DNA from: Maniola hyperantus
Taxonomy: Eukaryota; Arthropoda; Insecta; Lepidoptera; Nymphalidae
DNA length: 64,000 nucleotides
Direction: 5' to 3'
Assembly (NCBI RefSeq): GCF_902806685.2
Contig: NC_048538.1
Location: 7,936,001-8,000,000 of the forward strand
Positions 63,704-64,000 of the stretch are shown here, in pieces. Within the stretch, counting starts at the first letter, position 1. Every line of letters starts with the position of its first letter. Made by a program: the position numbers and the translations under genes. The notes beneath the pieces are model-generated. The model was given only the letters and a program-made list of their open reading frames with translations, was not told the origin of the DNA and did no database searches.

Positions 63704-64000
63704 AATAAAAACCGGCCAAGTGCGTGGCGGGCCACGCGCAGTGCACCGGGTTCCGCAGTCACAAACGGATCTAGAAATCGAAAAATGATGTTCCCACACC
63801 CACAGTATTTTTAAAAGACCTATTTAACGATACCCCACACTATGGGGTAGACGAGAAAAAAAAATCATCCCCACTTTACATGTACCCAAAAAAAATATCA
63901 AAATTTTATTTCACCACTTTGTCGGCGTGATTAATATTTATACCCATGCCAAAATACAGATTTCTAGCACTAATGGTCTCTGAGATTAACCGAGGACGGA
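63704..64000 (-). repeat. GGCCAAGTGCG-family repeat, GGCGGGCCACGCG subfamily, cut by the window end
   Basis: It starts AAACCGGCCAAGTGCGTGGC and is still within the CTGAGATTAACCGAGGACGG part at 64000. It matches 35265-35726. Confidence 0.75.

Overview
The window looks like non-coding, transposon-rich DNA from a moth or butterfly (Lepidoptera). The base is AT-rich and full of short GTAGGTACCTAC-type words. It carries many copies of interspersed families that I recognise as typical of lepidopteran genomes: the GCCCGCGACTTCGTCCGCG family, the GGCCAAGTGCGAGTCGGACTCGC family, the AACCGACTTCC family and several tRNA-derived SINEs. I find no host protein-coding exon that I can defend, no true tRNA or rRNA gene, and nothing prokaryotic.

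The main coding feature is a full-length, two-ORF non-LTR retrotransposon on the minus strand at 6586-12455. It has a Thr-rich ORF1 with a DUF4780-like region, then endonuclease, reverse transcriptase, RNase H and a C-terminal CCHC, and I assign it to the LOA group of the I superclade. It sits inside an older repeat and is bounded by an exact 14-bp target-site duplication, so it looks recent and possibly still mobile. A second non-LTR element, a 5'-truncated Dong/R4-like copy with a restriction-like endonuclease, lies at 57137-59049 between two (TAA)4 tracts, which is the known target type of Dong. Remnants of RTE-like elements (16056, 23730, 34016, 56262), a mariner (28411) and a hAT element (47175) are also present.

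Region by region: 1-6.5 kb holds single-copy DNA, a small MITE, two large inverted repeats and an element with internal ~120-bp repeats. 6.6-12.5 kb is the LOA element. 13.1-15.2 kb has a GC-rich islet, a four-unit satellite-like array broken by a later insertion, and two SINEs. 15.2-28 kb mixes RTE remnants, repeat copies, a 546-bp fold-back MITE and GC-rich islets. 28.4 kb has the mariner remnant with a perfect 31-bp fold-back. 30-46 kb is mostly repeats in single-copy DNA, including nested insertions at 34.4 and 38.5 kb. 46.4-48.7 kb has a MITE, the hAT derivative and a SINE. 49-57 kb is repeats plus 1.4 kb of apparently unique sequence. 57-64 kb holds the Dong-like element, a CpG-rich islet, SINEs, and a copy of the GGCCAAGTGCGAG family running off the end.

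Two themes stand out. Insertions are nested (LOA and a hAT-type MITE in CGACTTCG-family copies, a retrotransposon tail in another repeat, a repeat inside a satellite array), which gives a relative age order. Perfect or near-perfect fold-back inverted repeats with short spacers recur, two of them exactly at the truncated 5' edge of a mobile-element fragment. Family names are recognition from memory; no database search was possible.
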